Source: Candidatus Bathyarchaeum sp. (GTDB lineage Archaea; Thermoproteota; Bathyarchaeia; Bathyarchaeales; Bathyarchaeaceae). From it: DNA of 5,111 nt. The stretch is taken from the NCBI GenBank assembly GCA_003096255.1, contig PIXS01000078.1, positions 1 through 5,111 of the forward strand, in the 5' to 3' direction. Each line of letters starts with the position of its first letter. The first letter of the stretch is position 1. Of this stretch, positions 4,362 to 5,111 are shown piece by piece. A program made the position numbers and the translations under genes. The notes below the pieces were generated by a model. It was given only the letters and a program-made list of their open reading frames with translations. It did no database searches and was not told the DNA's origin.

Positions 4362-5111
4362 ATGGGAAACTTAACTGTCGCGGTTCTTGGCAAGCTGGGC
4401 TACAGCAGCAACTTAGCCAAAAAGGGCACATCATCAGACATCACCCTCTACAACCACAAGAAGGGCGAAAGCACAATAACATACATAGAGCCTACACGCT
4501 ACCCAGACCGCATGGCACCACTCTTCTACGCCTGCTCCTTAGCCAAAAAAGCCATCGTAATCGTAGAAGAATTAAACGCCACTTTAGGCGAAACGCTTGT
4601 GATGCTCCAATGTTGCGAAATAAGCAGCGGCTACTTTGTCCTCAGAAACTACATAACCCCAGAAAAGGTTCAGCCCCTCCTGAAGGACACAATTCTGGAA
4701 AACTACAAGTTTGTTGCCGACGAGCCAACAGTAATAAGAGAGGAAATTGTAGCGGAGGCAACACAAAGGGCAGCAAGCACAGAAAAGGAGACAGGAACTG
4801 TGCCAGTAGACCACGCCTTCAACGTTAAAGGCATAGGAGCCGTAATCTTGGGTGTAGTAGCAGACGGCGTAATCCAAAAACATGACACCATGAACGTTTT
4901 TCCGGGAACAAAAACGACCCAGATTCGTTCCATCCAAAAACACGACAACAATTTCGACTCTGGAGAAGAAGGCGACAGAGTAGGATTGGCTCTCAAAAAT
5001 GTCAAAGTAGACGAAGTAGACAGGGGCACAGTACTAACAAACGACCCCACAATCAAAACATCCAACAAAATTGAAGCAAAAGCGTCCCTAATCAAATACT
5101 GGCCCACACAC
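4362..5111 (+). CDS. EF-Tu/SelB-like protein with degenerate GTPase domain (3' end outside window)
   Basis: The frame is open for 250 codons to the window edge. Residues 150-230 are an EF-Tu domain 2 beta barrel: VDHAFNVKGIGAVILGVVADG, FPGTKTTQIRSIQKHD, then EEGDRVGLALKNV and RGTVL, close to archaeal EF-1A/SelB. Residues 1-118 are laid out like a translational G domain (VAVLG first strand, KKAIVIVEELNATLGET strand and helix, GYFVLRNY strand), but every nucleotide-binding motif is lost. The P-loop is GKLGYSSNLAKKGTSSD instead of GxxxxGKT/S, the DxPG site reads IEPTRYPDR, and NKxD reads LRNY. It is therefore probably a pseudo-GTPase related to SelB/EF-1A that may bind tRNA or the ribosome without GTP hydrolysis. 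Function is inferred only. ATG 4362 gives the natural N-terminus at the first beta strand. Confidence 0.85.
   Translation, partial: MGNLTVAVLGKLGYSSNLAKKGTSSDITLYNHKKGESTITYIEPTRYPDRMAPLFYACSLAKKAIVIVEELNATLGETLVMLQCCEISSGYFVLRNYITPEKVQPLLKDTILENYKFVADEPTVIREEIVAEATQRAASTEKETGTVPVDHAFNVKGIGAVILGVVADGVIQKHDTMNVFPGTKTTQIRSIQKHDNNFDSGEEGDRVGLALKNVKVDEVDRGTVLTNDPTIKTSNKIEAKASLIKYWPTH

Noticed and set aside
4584..5107. Long minus-strand open frames opposite the EF-like gene
   Set aside because: The + strand frame has unmistakable EF-Tu domain 2 sequence; the reverse frames are compositional shadows.

Overview
The window is archaeal, from the information-processing part of a chromosome. The evidence is a transcription factor B (TFB), an archaeal SUI1-type initiation factor aIF1, a Sec11-type signal peptidase, an archaeal tRNA-Gln with an A1-U72 pair, and AT-rich TATA boxes about 25 bases ahead of short or absent leaders. 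Gene content and style suggest a TACK-type lineage such as Bathyarchaeia. That placement is an inference from recall; no phylogeny could be run.

Layout. At the left edge is the C-terminal half of a 3-hydroxyacyl-CoA dehydrogenase (+), convergent with a signal peptidase I gene (-). A 77-base divergent spacer then leads to a 79-residue stand-alone Lrp/AsnC ligand-binding (RAM) protein (+). After a T-run terminator comes a two-gene operon (+): aIF1 and a small zinc-ribbon protein. Its last stop codon overlaps the stop codon of the convergent tfb gene (-). Upstream of tfb are its leader, a strong TATA box, and a tRNA-Gln(CUG) gene (+). Next come a 50-residue cysteine-rich protein (+), a roughly 169-residue protein with a metallopeptidase-like HxxxH motif (+), and, running off the right edge, an EF-Tu/SelB-like protein with a degenerate GTPase domain (+).

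Two genes lack any usable start codon in their main frame and become complete only if one base is added or removed in an A-run. These are tfb (one A missing, 3130-3174) and the HxxxH protein (one A extra, 3770-3775). Two such sites close together may mean indel errors in the assembly, real mutations, or less likely recoding. A start-codon-only annotation would cut the zinc ribbon off TFB and could miss the HxxxH gene entirely.

The most biologically interesting items are the elongation-factor-like protein whose G-domain nucleotide-binding motifs are all replaced, and the metallopeptidase-like protein in which the catalytic Glu of HExxH is Gln. I see no CRISPR array, insertion sequence, attachment site or defence system.
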